Below, piece after piece: positions 16,501-24,881 of a DNA stretch of 64,000 nt. This DNA is from Candidatus Poribacteria bacterium (GTDB lineage Bacteria; Poribacteria; WGA-4E; GCA-2687025). Positions within the stretch are counted from its first letter, which is position 1. Each line of letters begins with the position of its first letter. The DNA is taken from assembly GCA_028818695.1 (NCBI GenBank), contig JAPPNK010000006.1, forward strand, positions 33,301 through 97,300, given 5' to 3'. Under the pieces are notes generated by a model. That model ran no database searches. It was not told the DNA's origin and saw only the letters and a list, made by a program, of their open reading frames with translations. The position numbers were made by a program, and so were the translations under genes.

Positions 16501-18526
16501 TCTGCTGTCGGTCAACGGCGAACGCCTGCCGCTCAATGAAGAGGGTTACTTTGACGCTGTCTATCCGATTCAGCTGGGGGAGAACCTGCTGAATTTCGTT
16601 CTCCAAGACCATGCAGGAAGAACGACCATGGATGAGCGCGTCGTCCGCCGCGTTTCGTCGACTTTTGAGATACAGCTGGACGCGCCGTCCGACTTTGAGC
16701 TGCTTGAAACGCCGTATGTGCGCGTGTCGGGGCGGGCGGCGGAAGCGCGAGCCGTTTGGATCAACGGAGAAACGGCCGCCCTCAGTGAAAACGGCGCCTT
16801 TGAGCGGTGGACGTCGGCGCCGTCCGAGGGGGGGTATATCGAGGCGCGCGCCATCGATGCTCTGGGTCGAGAGGCGTCCGTCCGCCGCTGGGTCGCCGTC
16901 CGTTCCGACGGCGCTTCGTCCCTGGTGGACTCCATTCCGCCGGCGCTTGTTGATCCCAGCCCTTCGTTCAATGCCGTTTTGAACGATTCGCTCCCAACCT
17001 TCCAAGCGCGCATCTTAGACAACCGCCCGCTGGAGGGGTTAAGCCTATCCGTATTTTTAGACGGCAAAGAGATCGAAGAAGGCGGATGGCAGCTGGACGC
17101 GCAAACGGGCCGCTTCCGCTTTGATCCGTCGACCGCTCTGCAAGACGGGGCGCATTTGCTGCTGATAACGGGCGCCGACGCCGCCGGCAACGCGCTCATC
17201 AACGGCGAATGGAGCGTGACCATCGACTCGGTTCCATTGCTGGCGCAGCTGTCCCTTTTTCCCTCTTCTGTGGATGAGTTCACGGCGGTTCTCTTAACCT
17301 CAAACCAGCCGCTAGAGCGCATTGAGCGGGCGCAGCTGCGCCTCAACGGCCAGATGATCGGGGCGCCGTTCCGGCTGAACCGCATCGAAGAGGCGGCGCA
17401 ATGGCAGGCGCTGGAGCCGTTTTTTGCGCGCGGCTCCGCCGAGTTTGCATACGCCGCGGTTCTGAATGCGCGTTTGGCGGGCGGAGGCGCCGCGTTCATC
17501 GAAGCGCGCGGGCGGGGCGACAAAGCGGCGCTCCTGTCGGGAGAATATGCGCGTGGGTCGTTGAGCGCCGACCGAATGCTGAGCCTGCGTTTGATAAACG
17601 GCGTCCAGGCAGATTTCTTCCCCGCGCAGACAGGGGGAGAGGCGGTCGTCCGCTCGGCGGACGGACTGGACGCCGACCTTGCCGTTTCGCAATGGCGCGA
17701 GGCGGCGGAGCGCGGCCTGATTCCAGACGCCCTCGGGGCTTTCACCTACTCCATTGAGACGACCGCGCCGGAAGCGCAGTTTCGGCTGTTGGCGCCGCTT
17801 GACGCGGACATGCCCCGCGCGTGGATGCTCTGGGACCGCATACGCCGCCGATGGCGCCCCATGCCGGACGTCGCGGCGGTTCCGTCGGGAGAGCGCGCAG
17901 TGGCGGCTCTTCTTGGAGATCCCCATCCGCCTTATTTGACGCGAGTCGACCTGCCCTCCGCCGCAGCGTCCCGTTTTTATTTGGAAGCCGAATTCGCGGA
18001 CGACGGAGTCGGCATCGACGCGCCCCGCACAACAGCGCAGCTGAACGGCGCGCCGGCGCCGGTGAGCCTCCTATCGATCGAGAACGCGGCGCGCGTCCGC
18101 TTTATTCCGTCCGATCTGCGGCGCGGCTTGCACACGCTCACATTGAATGTGTACGACCGCGCCGGCAACCGCGCCTCCGAGTCGTTCGAGTTTTTCACAG
18201 AGGGCGAATTCGGCTTCGCCGCGTTTCAATTGGCTCCCAACCCGGCGCCCAACGGCGAGGGCCGCGTTCTGTTTCAACTGACCCAGCGCGCCGATGTGAC
18301 GATGGAGATCTATGCGATAGACGGATCGCTCGTCTACCGAGACGACCTGTCAGATGTGACAGGCGACGAATTTGCGCAGAAAGATTGCCGCGAATGCTTC
18401 ACTTGGAACTTCGTCAACAACGAGGGGCGGGCTGTCGCTCCAGGCGTGTACATCGTTCAGCTGACAGCGCGCAACGGAAGCGGACAAACGGCGCGCGTGA
18501 CAGCAAAGTGGGCGGCGATTCGTTGA
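13517..18526 (+). CDS. Secreted multidomain propeller/Ig protein with FlgD/T9SS-like C-terminus
   Basis: This 1669-residue exported protein has a signal peptide (residues 1-35, cleavage near the ADAQ-T junction). Residues about 40-390 form sialidase/BNR-like propeller repeats (ESVDRGETWEPV, LWVAWTQRSPDGGTDIW). Around 400-590 lie two Ig/fibronectin-like domains; 600-860 contain TolB-like PD40 repeats (PSWHPNGRWIAYAS, PSWSPDGSALAFVS); 880-1560 hold a series of Ig-like beta domains; and the last 100 residues (APNPAPNGEGRVLFQL, then WNFVNNEGRAVAPGVYIVQL) match FlgD-like Ig or type IX sorting-type tails. It is probably attached to the surface or secreted and binds or processes polymers; no catalytic site is evident. 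It converges with the sulfatase gene with a 1-bp gap. Confidence 0.85.
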   Translation: MVKRALKAAGALVLRLFFGAATLCALQSTPADAQTLPQQWLPASPLSLQDGRAAPRQADIAAAGTYAAVVWSADPFGVQTLFWRESVDRGETWEPVTLLFPPDAERTEPAAAHDGSSLWVAWTQRSPDGGTDIWTARRSENGWTSPTRATAAGSAARPRLAVTRSSPRRAALAYEDRSGAFPRAMLVESENGGTVWSAPRPLGDADAPTAQPDVAAINGVFHLVWQDFRTPQPHLYYAARGRGFASPIRRLSQTPGVRSPFIDARDGKLLAAWEGQPGAGGPDIYAALGDSNTREWTPPSALTNTASQSARPTGSVWGGGAVVVWQDGRSGLFDLYAAQMQPDGSWDAPFALIESPAPSTLPRMSASFDLPGGQAQLIWMENGAVLHSARDSIPPDRPSQPVHFDLSANAGWDDDGTLLFRWEETLGAHAYQADLTIDGAETQTIMLDAPTLTLTLAAGTAVLTVTAVDAVGNASEPSIPSVPVRVDSIPPAARIYRPVDGEQLFAEYAALFSCVDANLKSCVVEIGEGENPSEWAPLAGPFIESFEEPQSALFQVNRRSGVVTLRVRAEDAAGNRSEAVARAVVDVEEPPAAQIESHSPLWEEPILATGRRDADWSDAAQRLAYISDESGAADLWTARLDGSDASPAAADAFLDASPSWHPNGRWIAYASLRGGVWQIAARDWRTGEEKPLVISEYEDREPSWSPDGSALAFVSARSGRDEIYLLENAEAALNDAPPLIRRAVRGGVPGRRPSWHPNGTALAYESLQGGAPHIWTLDLYEGAPRPLIQIADSRAPVYSPAGKRVMFTRFINGSPSLWVWSALSGDVHRLTPLGLEAQFGVWTAGESAAFETGGDLAVAPLVAPAPDLEARIASPRSGSVVSGRVKVTGSARGERFDSYDLTYAPADRSAAPVSVTGVASSPVERDGFLGLWNAEGLSGDFILRLMVNGADGQPAASAESRVSILAPSAELDIREPGNGMQTLEKEIRLRGRARGLLSVNGERLPLNEEGYFDAVYPIQLGENLLNFVLQDHAGRTTMDERVVRRVSSTFEIQLDAPSDFELLETPYVRVSGRAAEARAVWINGETAALSENGAFERWTSAPSEGGYIEARAIDALGREASVRRWVAVRSDGASSLVDSIPPALVDPSPSFNAVLNDSLPTFQARILDNRPLEGLSLSVFLDGKEIEEGGWQLDAQTGRFRFDPSTALQDGAHLLLITGADAAGNALINGEWSVTIDSVPLLAQLSLFPSSVDEFTAVLLTSNQPLERIERAQLRLNGQMIGAPFRLNRIEEAAQWQALEPFFARGSAEFAYAAVLNARLAGGGAAFIEARGRGDKAALLSGEYARGSLSADRMLSLRLINGVQADFFPAQTGGEAVVRSADGLDADLAVSQWREAAERGLIPDALGAFTYSIETTAPEAQFRLLAPLDADMPRAWMLWDRIRRRWRPMPDVAAVPSGERAVAALLGDPHPPYLTRVDLPSAAASRFYLEAEFADDGVGIDAPRTTAQLNGAPAPVSLLSIENAARVRFIPSDLRRGLHTLTLNVYDRAGNRASESFEFFTEGEFGFAAFQLAPNPAPNGEGRVLFQLTQRADVTMEIYAIDGSLVYRDDLSDVTGDEFAQKDCRECFTWNFVNNEGRAVAPGVYIVQLTARNGSGQTARVTAKWAAIR

Positions 18527-18527
18527 T

Positions 18528-19985
18528 TTACCCGCTTTGAAATTGCGGTTTCTCTCCAGGGGCGGGCGAATTCGTGAAGGTTCCGCGCCTCAGCACCGCC
18601 TCCCGTCCGCCATGCTTTTCAATGAGCGCGCGCTGGTCGGCTTTCGCGCGGGCGTCCGTTTCCTCTGGGTTCAGTATCGACAAAAGCCGCGCCTCGCATG
18701 CCCGCTCCGCCTCCCGATGCCGCGCCTCGTCCGCAAGGTTGATCGTCTCGAGCGGGTCCTCCTCCAGATGAAACAGCAGCGGAGGATAGCCGACATGACG
18801 AATATACTTATACGCCCCCTCCCGAACCATGTAGCATCCGCACAGCGACGAAACCGCATGGTATTCGCTGACCGCATAGCCTTTAGACGCGCCGCCATTT
18901 GCGACCGCCCACAACGACTCGCCCGGCAGATCGGCTTCCGCCTCGTTCGGTTGAACGCCCAGCGCCTCTAGGAAGGTCGGGTACATATCCACGAGCGACA
19001 CGATTTCGCCGCTCGTTTCGCCTTCGGGAACATCCGGCCCCGCCATGATGAGCGGAACGCCTGCCGACTCTTCATACATCGTGAATTTGCCGAACAGCCC
19101 TCGGCTGCCGAGGCTCTCCCCATGGTCGCTTGTGTAGACGACGCGGGTTGTTTCGTCTAAGTTCATCTCTTCCAGCGCGTTCAACACCCGGCCGATCTGC
19201 GCGTCCAGACGCGCGCATGTGCCGTAATACGCCGCCGCGGCGCGCTGAATCTGCTCCTCGGTGAACGGCGCGTCGTAACGAAACGCGGCGCGAAACTGAT
19301 CCAACACCGGATGGCGCGGCCATTCATCTTCCCGCCCCTGAACAGGCGCCGGCAGCTCCTGCGACATAAAATGCTCAAACAGGTCCGGCGGAGCCGTGAA
19401 CGGCGGATGCGGACACACAAAACCGACAAAAAGCAACCAAGGCTTCTCAGACGGACGGCGAACCGCCTCTTGAAGCCAGCGGATCGTTTCATCGGCGATC
19501 TGTTCATCGTAGGCGAGGTAGCTGCTTGTCCCATGCCCCGCCTCCAAGACCGACTCGCGCGAACCTTTGCGTATCGGCATGTCGTCCCGAACGGCTCCCA
19601 TGAGATCGCCGACGCCGTCCACCACATTGAGCGGGACGATCTGTTTGCGAAAACCTTCCGCCGATCCGACGCCTTTGTAATGCAACTTGCCGATGGAATC
19701 GACCGCATGACCTTCTTCCGCCAGCCGGCGCCCCCATCCAGGTACGGAGCCGTCGTACGGGAAGGCGTTGTCCCAGTTTCCGATCTGATGGACATACCGC
19801 CCGGTCGCTAGGCTTGCGCGGGCGGGGACGCAGATCGGGCAGTTTGTGTAAGCGTTGTTGAATCGGACGCCCCGTTCGGCGAGCGCGTCCAGATGGGGCG
19901 TTCGCGCGGCAGCGTTGCCGTAGGCGCCTGCGGCGTCCCGCCGGTGCTGGTCAGACAGGATGAAGAGCAGGTTGGTCGGCTTCAT
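18528..19985 (-). CDS. Sulfatase (Cys-type, formylglycine-dependent)
   Basis: This is a type I sulfatase that hydrolyses sulfate esters after an activating enzyme converts the active-site Cys to formylglycine. Of 485 residues, the N-terminus has the calcium-binding FILSDQHRRD, the signature CVPAR at residues 52-56 followed by ASLATGRY, and TSDHGESLG further on supplies the second metal aspartate. There is no signal peptide, so it is likely cytoplasmic or exported by an unrecognised route. It resembles arylsulfatase, heparan N-sulfatase or choline-sulfatase-like enzymes; the substrate is not predictable. The ATG at 19985 has AAGAGAA upstream. A second sulfatase of the same class lies at 62273-63784. 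No activating enzyme gene is in the window. Confidence 0.95.
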   Translation of the reverse strand: MKPTNLLFILSDQHRRDAAGAYGNAAARTPHLDALAERGVRFNNAYTNCPICVPARASLATGRYVHQIGNWDNAFPYDGSVPGWGRRLAEEGHAVDSIGKLHYKGVGSAEGFRKQIVPLNVVDGVGDLMGAVRDDMPIRKGSRESVLEAGHGTSSYLAYDEQIADETIRWLQEAVRRPSEKPWLLFVGFVCPHPPFTAPPDLFEHFMSQELPAPVQGREDEWPRHPVLDQFRAAFRYDAPFTEEQIQRAAAAYYGTCARLDAQIGRVLNALEEMNLDETTRVVYTSDHGESLGSRGLFGKFTMYEESAGVPLIMAGPDVPEGETSGEIVSLVDMYPTFLEALGVQPNEAEADLPGESLWAVANGGASKGYAVSEYHAVSSLCGCYMVREGAYKYIRHVGYPPLLFHLEEDPLETINLADEARHREAERACEARLLSILNPEETDARAKADQRALIEKHGGREAVLRRGTFTNSPAPGEKPQFQSG

Positions 19986-20006
19986 ATTCTCTTTCGCGTT
20001 CGCCCG

Positions 20007-21692
20007 TCATTCGATATAGGAGAAAGAGAAGCCCAAGCCGCAGAAGCCTTCCCCCTTCATGACATGCAAGCCGTTGAAGTTGGCATGGTATATCCAACAG
20101 TTGAGAGGGCGTCCGTCCTTCCCGGCTCCCCATCCATTATTCTTATGGTATGTTTTGTTCTTCTCATCAGACAGGTTAATCTGCGTAATGCGGCGCTCTT
20201 TCATGTTCGTTCCGAGCGTTGCGCCGTCTCCAAAGCGGCCGCCGATCTGCTCTTTGTAATAATTTCCGCTGTTTTCATCCGCAGCCATTGGAACGAAGCC
20301 CGACTCGCGCGCTCTTGAGAAGACAGGATTCCCGTCCGTTTCAACCATCAAGCTTGTGGTAATCTCAGGCTCTGGACGGGGCGACTCTTCGCTAATATAA
20401 AAGCGAGGACGAACCCAGCTAGTGATATGGAATGTGTGAACGCCTTCCACTTTCACCTCCAGCTTCCAGCCGCTTCCGTTGATGTCGGGTTCCGCTGACC
20501 AGATCCCCTTTGCGTCATGGGCGTAGAGAAGCGTTGAGTTGCGCGGCCATTCAAGGCGGGAGCTGGAATGGAACTCCGGCTGCGTTTTACCGCCGATGCG
20601 GCGCGGCGCGGAGTCGGCGTCTCCAATAAAGGCGCCGCGGCGGCTGAGAAACGCATACTGCGTTCCGTCCGGGCTGAATCGGGCTGACCATCCTTCTCCC
20701 AGATCGCGCGGGCGCGCGCCCTCCGATTCCAGATCAACGACTGCGACCCGGCGCTGTTTTGAGCCTATCTCAAGCAGCATCCGTTTTCCGTCCGAGGAGA
20801 GCTGAAATGCGCGGACATTTTTCGTTGGATAAAACAAGCTCCACTCGGTATTGCGGGGGGTTGGGCTGAACGGTCTGCGCCAGACGCCTTCTTTGTTATG
20901 GACATACAGCGCGCTCGAATCGGCGGACCAAACAGGCTGTGTCTCCTCATGGATTTTGGGCTGGCGCGCCGTGATATAGGAAGGCGGAGCTGCAGGTTCC
21001 TTTGCGGGGAGCCATTTCAGACGATGGACGATATTCATTTTGGGAGTCTCGCCTTGAATGCTGACATACCTGTACGCCTCATTTTCAGAATGGACGCTCT
21101 CTTTTTCTAGATAGCGCAGGTAGCCGCCATCTTCGGAGAATTGGAGATTCCGCTTGACGGTTTTGATCGTTTCGTGTTGACGCCAAGGAAGGACTGAAAA
21201 AGGCACATCGGGCGTACGGTTTTGGAACTTTCGATAATCCTCTTGAACGACGCCGAGAATATACACATTGTATTGATCCGACGCTCCTCTCATCTCCTTC
21301 GTGAGATAGGCGATCACGGACGGGTCGGGTCCTTCCACAACTTCGGTATACTCAGGCGTCAAAGGAAACTTGTATCTTCTTTGCCCGCCATTGGCGTCGC
21401 CGAAAACGTACGCCGCACCTTGCGCTTGACCGTTTGTCCATCTATCCAAGACGAACGCGAGCCAGTTGCCGTCCTGAGAACCTGTTATGGCGCGCGTTAC
21501 GACGGGCAAGGGTTTGGCGATCGTTGTTTGCGGCTTGTCCGCTTCCTCAACCAACTCTGCGGAAATGGATTCATTGGTTGAGGGGGTTGAGAGAACCAAC
21601 AGCAGCGCTCCTAAAAGAACGGCAAGCGCCGCAAGAAAAGAGATCCCTGTTTTCAGCAGCTTTTTCTGCCTGGGAAATTTCCAGTTTTTCAT
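20007..21692 (-). CDS. Membrane-anchored beta-propeller protein of unknown function
   Basis: The 561-residue protein starts with a basic segment (residues 1-16) and one strong transmembrane helix (about 17-35, rich in Leu/Ala), leaving a large extracytoplasmic domain. This domain contains degenerate WD40/TolB-like PD40 repeats: SQDGNWLAFVLDRW, FSEDGGYLRYLEKES, VWSADSSALYVHNKE, LSSDGKRMLLEIGS, FSPDGTQYAFLSRRG, consistent with a six- to eight-bladed propeller. There is no enzymatic motif. The ATG at 21692 is preceded by GAAAGGA. It is followed after 21 bp by the sulfatase gene in the same direction and may be co-transcribed. It may bind glycans or proteins at the cell surface, which is inference. 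Confidence 0.78.
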   Translation of the reverse strand: MKNWKFPRQKKLLKTGISFLAALAVLLGALLLVLSTPSTNESISAELVEEADKPQTTIAKPLPVVTRAITGSQDGNWLAFVLDRWTNGQAQGAAYVFGDANGGQRRYKFPLTPEYTEVVEGPDPSVIAYLTKEMRGASDQYNVYILGVVQEDYRKFQNRTPDVPFSVLPWRQHETIKTVKRNLQFSEDGGYLRYLEKESVHSENEAYRYVSIQGETPKMNIVHRLKWLPAKEPAAPPSYITARQPKIHEETQPVWSADSSALYVHNKEGVWRRPFSPTPRNTEWSLFYPTKNVRAFQLSSDGKRMLLEIGSKQRRVAVVDLESEGARPRDLGEGWSARFSPDGTQYAFLSRRGAFIGDADSAPRRIGGKTQPEFHSSSRLEWPRNSTLLYAHDAKGIWSAEPDINGSGWKLEVKVEGVHTFHITSWVRPRFYISEESPRPEPEITTSLMVETDGNPVFSRARESGFVPMAADENSGNYYKEQIGGRFGDGATLGTNMKERRITQINLSDEKNKTYHKNNGWGAGKDGRPLNCWIYHANFNGLHVMKGEGFCGLGFSFSYIE

Positions 21693-21772
21693 CGGTTGAT
21701 TCCTTTCTCCGCCGCGGCGGTTCGGCTTCCGTATTCATCATAACATGGGCGCGGAGAAATGCGAACAGGAGG

Positions 21773-22558
21773 TTACTCGAACGGATGCTCGCTCAAACAT
21801 ACATACAGACGATCCGAGGCGGGCGCATGCGGATCCACCCGCTCCACGTACTGAACGGATATCGCAAGCGATTCCCATACCCGCCGCGTCTCCTCTTTGC
21901 CGCCGATGAGAAAGCCGATATCCGCCTCCAACAGCGCCGGTATGTCGTTCAAGGCGTCCCCTACATAAACAACCCGACCGCCTGAAGCGCGCATCTGTTG
22001 AACGCAGGCGCGCTTGTCCATCGCCGAGACGACGCGCCGATGGATGCGCCCCGTAGAGACGCCGAACCTGTCAAACTCCAGCGTGTTGGAGCGCACATCG
22101 TCAATGCCCGACCCTTCCCGCGCCAAATCTTCCGACCAATTCGCCGAAACGACAACGGCGCGTCCCCCGTTCCGCCTCCAACGCTCCGCCATTTCGCGCG
22201 CGCCTTCCCGCGTTGGCGTCCGCCTTCCCGCCTCTTTCAACGCAGACCGCCGTATCCCCGCCAGAATCCCCGCCTTCTCCACCGCGTCAACGGCGCTCCG
22301 CTCATAAGCGTCCAGCTCCGCATAAAACCGCTTCACCCGCGCCTCAAGCAGACCTCCGCGCGGGACAGCGTCCAGAGCCGCCTGAATGATTCGCCGACGT
22401 TCATGCCGGTATTCTCGAACGCTGCGCCCCCAAAGGTCCAGCAGGGCGCGCGCCTCCTTCGGCGGACGGCTCGCCGCCGCAAGACGAACAATGTCGTCTG
22501 TCGTGTCGCGCGCCGCGATCGTTTCATCAAAATCAAGAGCGAGAATGGGAGCCTTCAT
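21773..22558 (-). CDS. HAD-superfamily phosphatase (MtnX/SerB-like subfamily IB)
   Basis: This is a cytoplasmic haloacid dehalogenase-type phosphatase. Motif I is LALDFDETIAARDTTDD (nucleophile Asp in DFDET), motif II VVVSANWSEDL supplies the Ser, a Lys is expected near the cap junction, and motif III is YVGDALNDIPALLEADIGF with the paired acidic residues. The spacing and helical cap match subfamily IB, such as MtnX (methylthiopentenyl-phosphate phosphatase in methionine salvage) or phosphoserine phosphatase. No methionine-salvage genes are nearby, so the substrate stays open. I start at the ATG at 22558 (MKAPILALDFDE) because the motif begins at once; the longer frame from 22591 adds eleven unlikely residues. 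Divergent to gltX. Confidence 0.82.
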   Translation of the reverse strand: MKAPILALDFDETIAARDTTDDIVRLAAASRPPKEARALLDLWGRSVREYRHERRRIIQAALDAVPRGGLLEARVKRFYAELDAYERSAVDAVEKAGILAGIRRSALKEAGRRTPTREGAREMAERWRRNGGRAVVVSANWSEDLAREGSGIDDVRSNTLEFDRFGVSTGRIHRRVVSAMDKRACVQQMRASGGRVVYVGDALNDIPALLEADIGFLIGGKEETRRVWESLAISVQYVERVDPHAPASDRLYVCLSEHPFE

Positions 22559-22671
22559 TGCGATACCATGCTGTAGTTGCGCCGCGTCCATAAGAACATG
22601 TTAGCCGTTTCAGGCTCTATATGGCATCATATTCGACGATCGGGCAATGAATTGAGAGAAAGGAGACGCAT

Positions 22672-24120
22672 ATGAGCGCGCCGCGCGTTCGATTCGCCCC
22701 CTCGCCGACAGGTTCGCTTCACATCGGAAGCGCCCGAACCGCCCTCTTCAACTGGCTCTACGCGAGGCGGCATGGCGGAACGTTCATCCTGCGCATCGAC
22801 GACACAGACGCCGAACGCTCCACTGAAGAATCGACCAGCTCCATCTTCGAGTCGATGAAATGGCTGGGTTTGGACTGGGACGAGGGACCTTACGCCCAAT
22901 CGGACAGGCTTGAGCTTTATCAAGAGCGGGCGCGGCAGATGATCGAGAATGGCGCGGCGTATTTTTGTTACTGCTCAAAAGAGGAACTTGCCGCCAAACG
23001 CGAAGCCGCTCGAAAAGAAGGACGACCATACCGATACGACGGAACATGCCGCAACCTGTCCGACAGCGAACGCAAGCGGTTAGACAGCGAAGGACGCCCA
23101 AAGGTCGCGCGGCTTAAAATCGAGCCTGACGAGAGCATCCTAACGCCGGACCTGATCCTCGGCGACGTCGTCTTCGACTCCTCAACGCTGGACGATTTCA
23201 TCTTCATGAAGCCCGACTTCACGCCGCTTTACAACTTCAGCTCCGCCGTCGACGACGCCGATATGAACATCACGCATGTCATACGCGGGCAGGATCATCT
23301 GCCGAACACGCCGAAGCAGATACTCATCAGCAAGGCGCTTGGGATGGAGCCGCCAAAGTTTGCGCATCTTCCGATGGTGCATAACGCGCGCGGACAGAAG
23401 CTCAGCAAGCGGGACGGCGCCGTCGGAACGCTTGAATTTCGGGAGATGGGCTTTCTGCCTGAAGCGCTGGTGAACTATCTGGCGCGCCTTGCCTGGTCGG
23501 CGGAGGGCGAACAGGAGATCTTCACGACCGAGGAGCTGAAAGCGAAATTCGACCTGGACAGGGTCGGCAAAAGCCCCTCCCGCTTCGATCTGAAGAAGCT
23601 GACATGGCTGAACGGGCAGTATATGAACGAAAAGCCGCTGTCTGAGAAGACGGAGGGGGCGGCTCTTTTCTTGAATAAAGCCGGCTATGAACCTGAAAAC
23701 GCCGAGCGCCTAGAGCGAATCGTTGAGGCGGTCGGCGACAGGCTCCACACCTGGCCGGACATCGTCACATACGGCTCCTATTTTTTTGAAGAGGACGGCG
23801 CATACGAGTTCGATCCTGCGGCGGTCAAAAAATGGTTTCGTTCAGAGGCGGAGCTGGAAACGGTTCGCGCCGCCGAATCTCTTATAGAGAGCATCGACCC
23901 GTTTGAGGTTGATGAGATCGACAAGCGGATGCGCGCCTGGGCGGAGGAGCGCGGCGAGAAGCTGATACGGGTTCTACAGCCGCTGCGCGTCGCCGTCACA
24001 GGCAAGCAGGTCGGTCCGAGCCTGCTTGAAACGCTGGAGATCTTAGGCAAAGAATCGGTCTTGAACCGCTTGGAGCGCGCGTCAGAAGAGTTGCCGAAGA
24101 TGTACGCGCAAAAGGGCTGA
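22672..24120 (+). CDS. gltX: Glutamate-tRNA ligase
   Basis: This class I aminoacyl-tRNA synthetase charges tRNA(Glu), and in some bacteria tRNA(Gln). The 482-residue protein is full length. The HIGH motif appears as HIGS (residues 17-20) within FAPSPTGSLHIGSARTALFN, and the KMSKS loop as KLSKRDGA near residue 243. The anticodon-binding helical domain occupies the last 170 residues. The ATG at 22672 has GAAAGGAG 8 bp upstream. It is a single-gene unit, divergent from the HAD phosphatase, and is followed by the 760-bp spacer with the structured RNA candidate. The discriminating or non-discriminating type cannot be decided from sequence alone. Confidence 0.97.
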   Translation: MSAPRVRFAPSPTGSLHIGSARTALFNWLYARRHGGTFILRIDDTDAERSTEESTSSIFESMKWLGLDWDEGPYAQSDRLELYQERARQMIENGAAYFCYCSKEELAAKREAARKEGRPYRYDGTCRNLSDSERKRLDSEGRPKVARLKIEPDESILTPDLILGDVVFDSSTLDDFIFMKPDFTPLYNFSSAVDDADMNITHVIRGQDHLPNTPKQILISKALGMEPPKFAHLPMVHNARGQKLSKRDGAVGTLEFREMGFLPEALVNYLARLAWSAEGEQEIFTTEELKAKFDLDRVGKSPSRFDLKKLTWLNGQYMNEKPLSEKTEGAALFLNKAGYEPENAERLERIVEAVGDRLHTWPDIVTYGSYFFEEDGAYEFDPAAVKKWFRSEAELETVRAAESLIESIDPFEVDEIDKRMRAWAEERGEKLIRVLQPLRVAVTGKQVGPSLLETLEILGKESVLNRLERASEELPKMYAQKG

Positions 24121-24145
24121 CGCTTCCGTCAACCCTATCGGAGTA

Positions 24146-24697
24146 TCGTATCGGCTTACGGGGCGCCGAGGGGCGGCTTTCTCGCACTGCCGCCGCCTCG
24201 ACCCGCGCCGTAATCTTTCGGCGAAACCGGTTGCCCGGCCGGGCGTCTCAAAGCGTCGCTGAAACGCGCCGCCGTTGGGCTTGCGCCGTCTCTCGGTCCC
24301 AAGCGCAAAGCCTTGGAAGCGAAGATCAGGCGCTGCCGCGCAGGCAGCTTGTTTCGGACATCTCCGAAACGACCCTGTGAAGAGGGCCCTCAACCGCTGA
24401 CGCTCCGCCGCGGCGCGTCAGCTGGCTCGCTTGACGGGGCGAACCGATCGCGTCTTCGGTTCGCCTACCGTCCCAGATCAATCGGGCGGCTTGTCCGCGT
24501 CCGACGCAACAGATCGTTGGCAACAACCGCCTCGGAGTTCCGAGGCTCCCGTTCGGGTTGGCGCTGAGCCGCTCCGTCGCGCGTAGGAACGTTCAGCTCC
24601 GCGCCGGCAGGGAGTTCTTTCCGCCCTTGGCGGCTGCCCCGCTGACCTGCCCGCCGCGTCCGACTGGATCGTCGTCAAGCATCAATACAGGATACGA
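24146..24697. ncRNA. Candidate large structured non-coding RNA (orientation unsure)
   Basis: This spacer lacks any protein-like frame yet is very GC-rich and packed with strong hairpins. Its ends are complementary (TCGTATC at 24146-24152 with GATACGA at 24691-24697), a possible closing helix. Inside are a long stem at 24433-24472 (GACGG plus GGCGAACCG pairing across a 10-base loop, with a two-base bulge), a GTTTCGG/CCGAAAC hairpin near 24350, CTGACGC/GCGTCAG near 24400, CCTCGGAG/TTCCGAGG near 24531, GCTGCC/GGCAGC near 24332, a GGCAGG/CCTGCC arm containing CCGCC-CTT-GGCGG near 24610, and GCCCGGCCGGGC near 24232. The hallmark sequences of RNase P RNA, tmRNA and SRP RNA were not found on either strand. 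A T-run at 24730-24736 would suit plus-strand transcription. Confidence 0.5.
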
Positions 24698-24811
24698 AGA
24701 GCGTATAGGGCGGGTTACAGGTTTCCGCATTTTTTTCTAATGCGTCCCAAAAAACGCCGTGAGCGGAAAGCGTCTGAAGATGTGTCAAGCGCCGACGCCT
24801 GTCTCTGTCGG

Positions 24812-24840
24812 TTGAGAGCTCAACGCGCGCCATGTAAAAT
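24812..24840 (+). promoter_or_regulatory. Sigma-70-type promoter of the paralogue array
   Basis: TTGAGA (24812-24817) and TAAAAT (24835-24840) are spaced by exactly 17 bp. The first array gene starts at 24882, with GGAGG at 24867-24871 as ribosome-binding site. The leader would be about 35 bases. Confidence 0.7.
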
Positions 24841-24881
24841 GCCTATAGAACCGGCATATTCATCATGGAGGCGCAAATAAA

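Noticed and set aside
16570..17745. A 391-codon open frame on the minus strand
   Set aside because: It is antisense to the secreted propeller/Ig protein and gives a low-complexity Ser/Arg/Pro-rich product; it is a shadow frame.
24146..24697. RNase P RNA, tmRNA or SRP RNA in the hairpin-rich spacer
   Set aside because: The GAAAGTCC core of RNase P RNA, the tmRNA ends and tag frame, and the SRP tetraloop helix were looked for on both strands and not found. A short CAGGTCAG/CAGCCGCCAAGG resemblance to SRP RNA on the minus strand has the wrong order and context.
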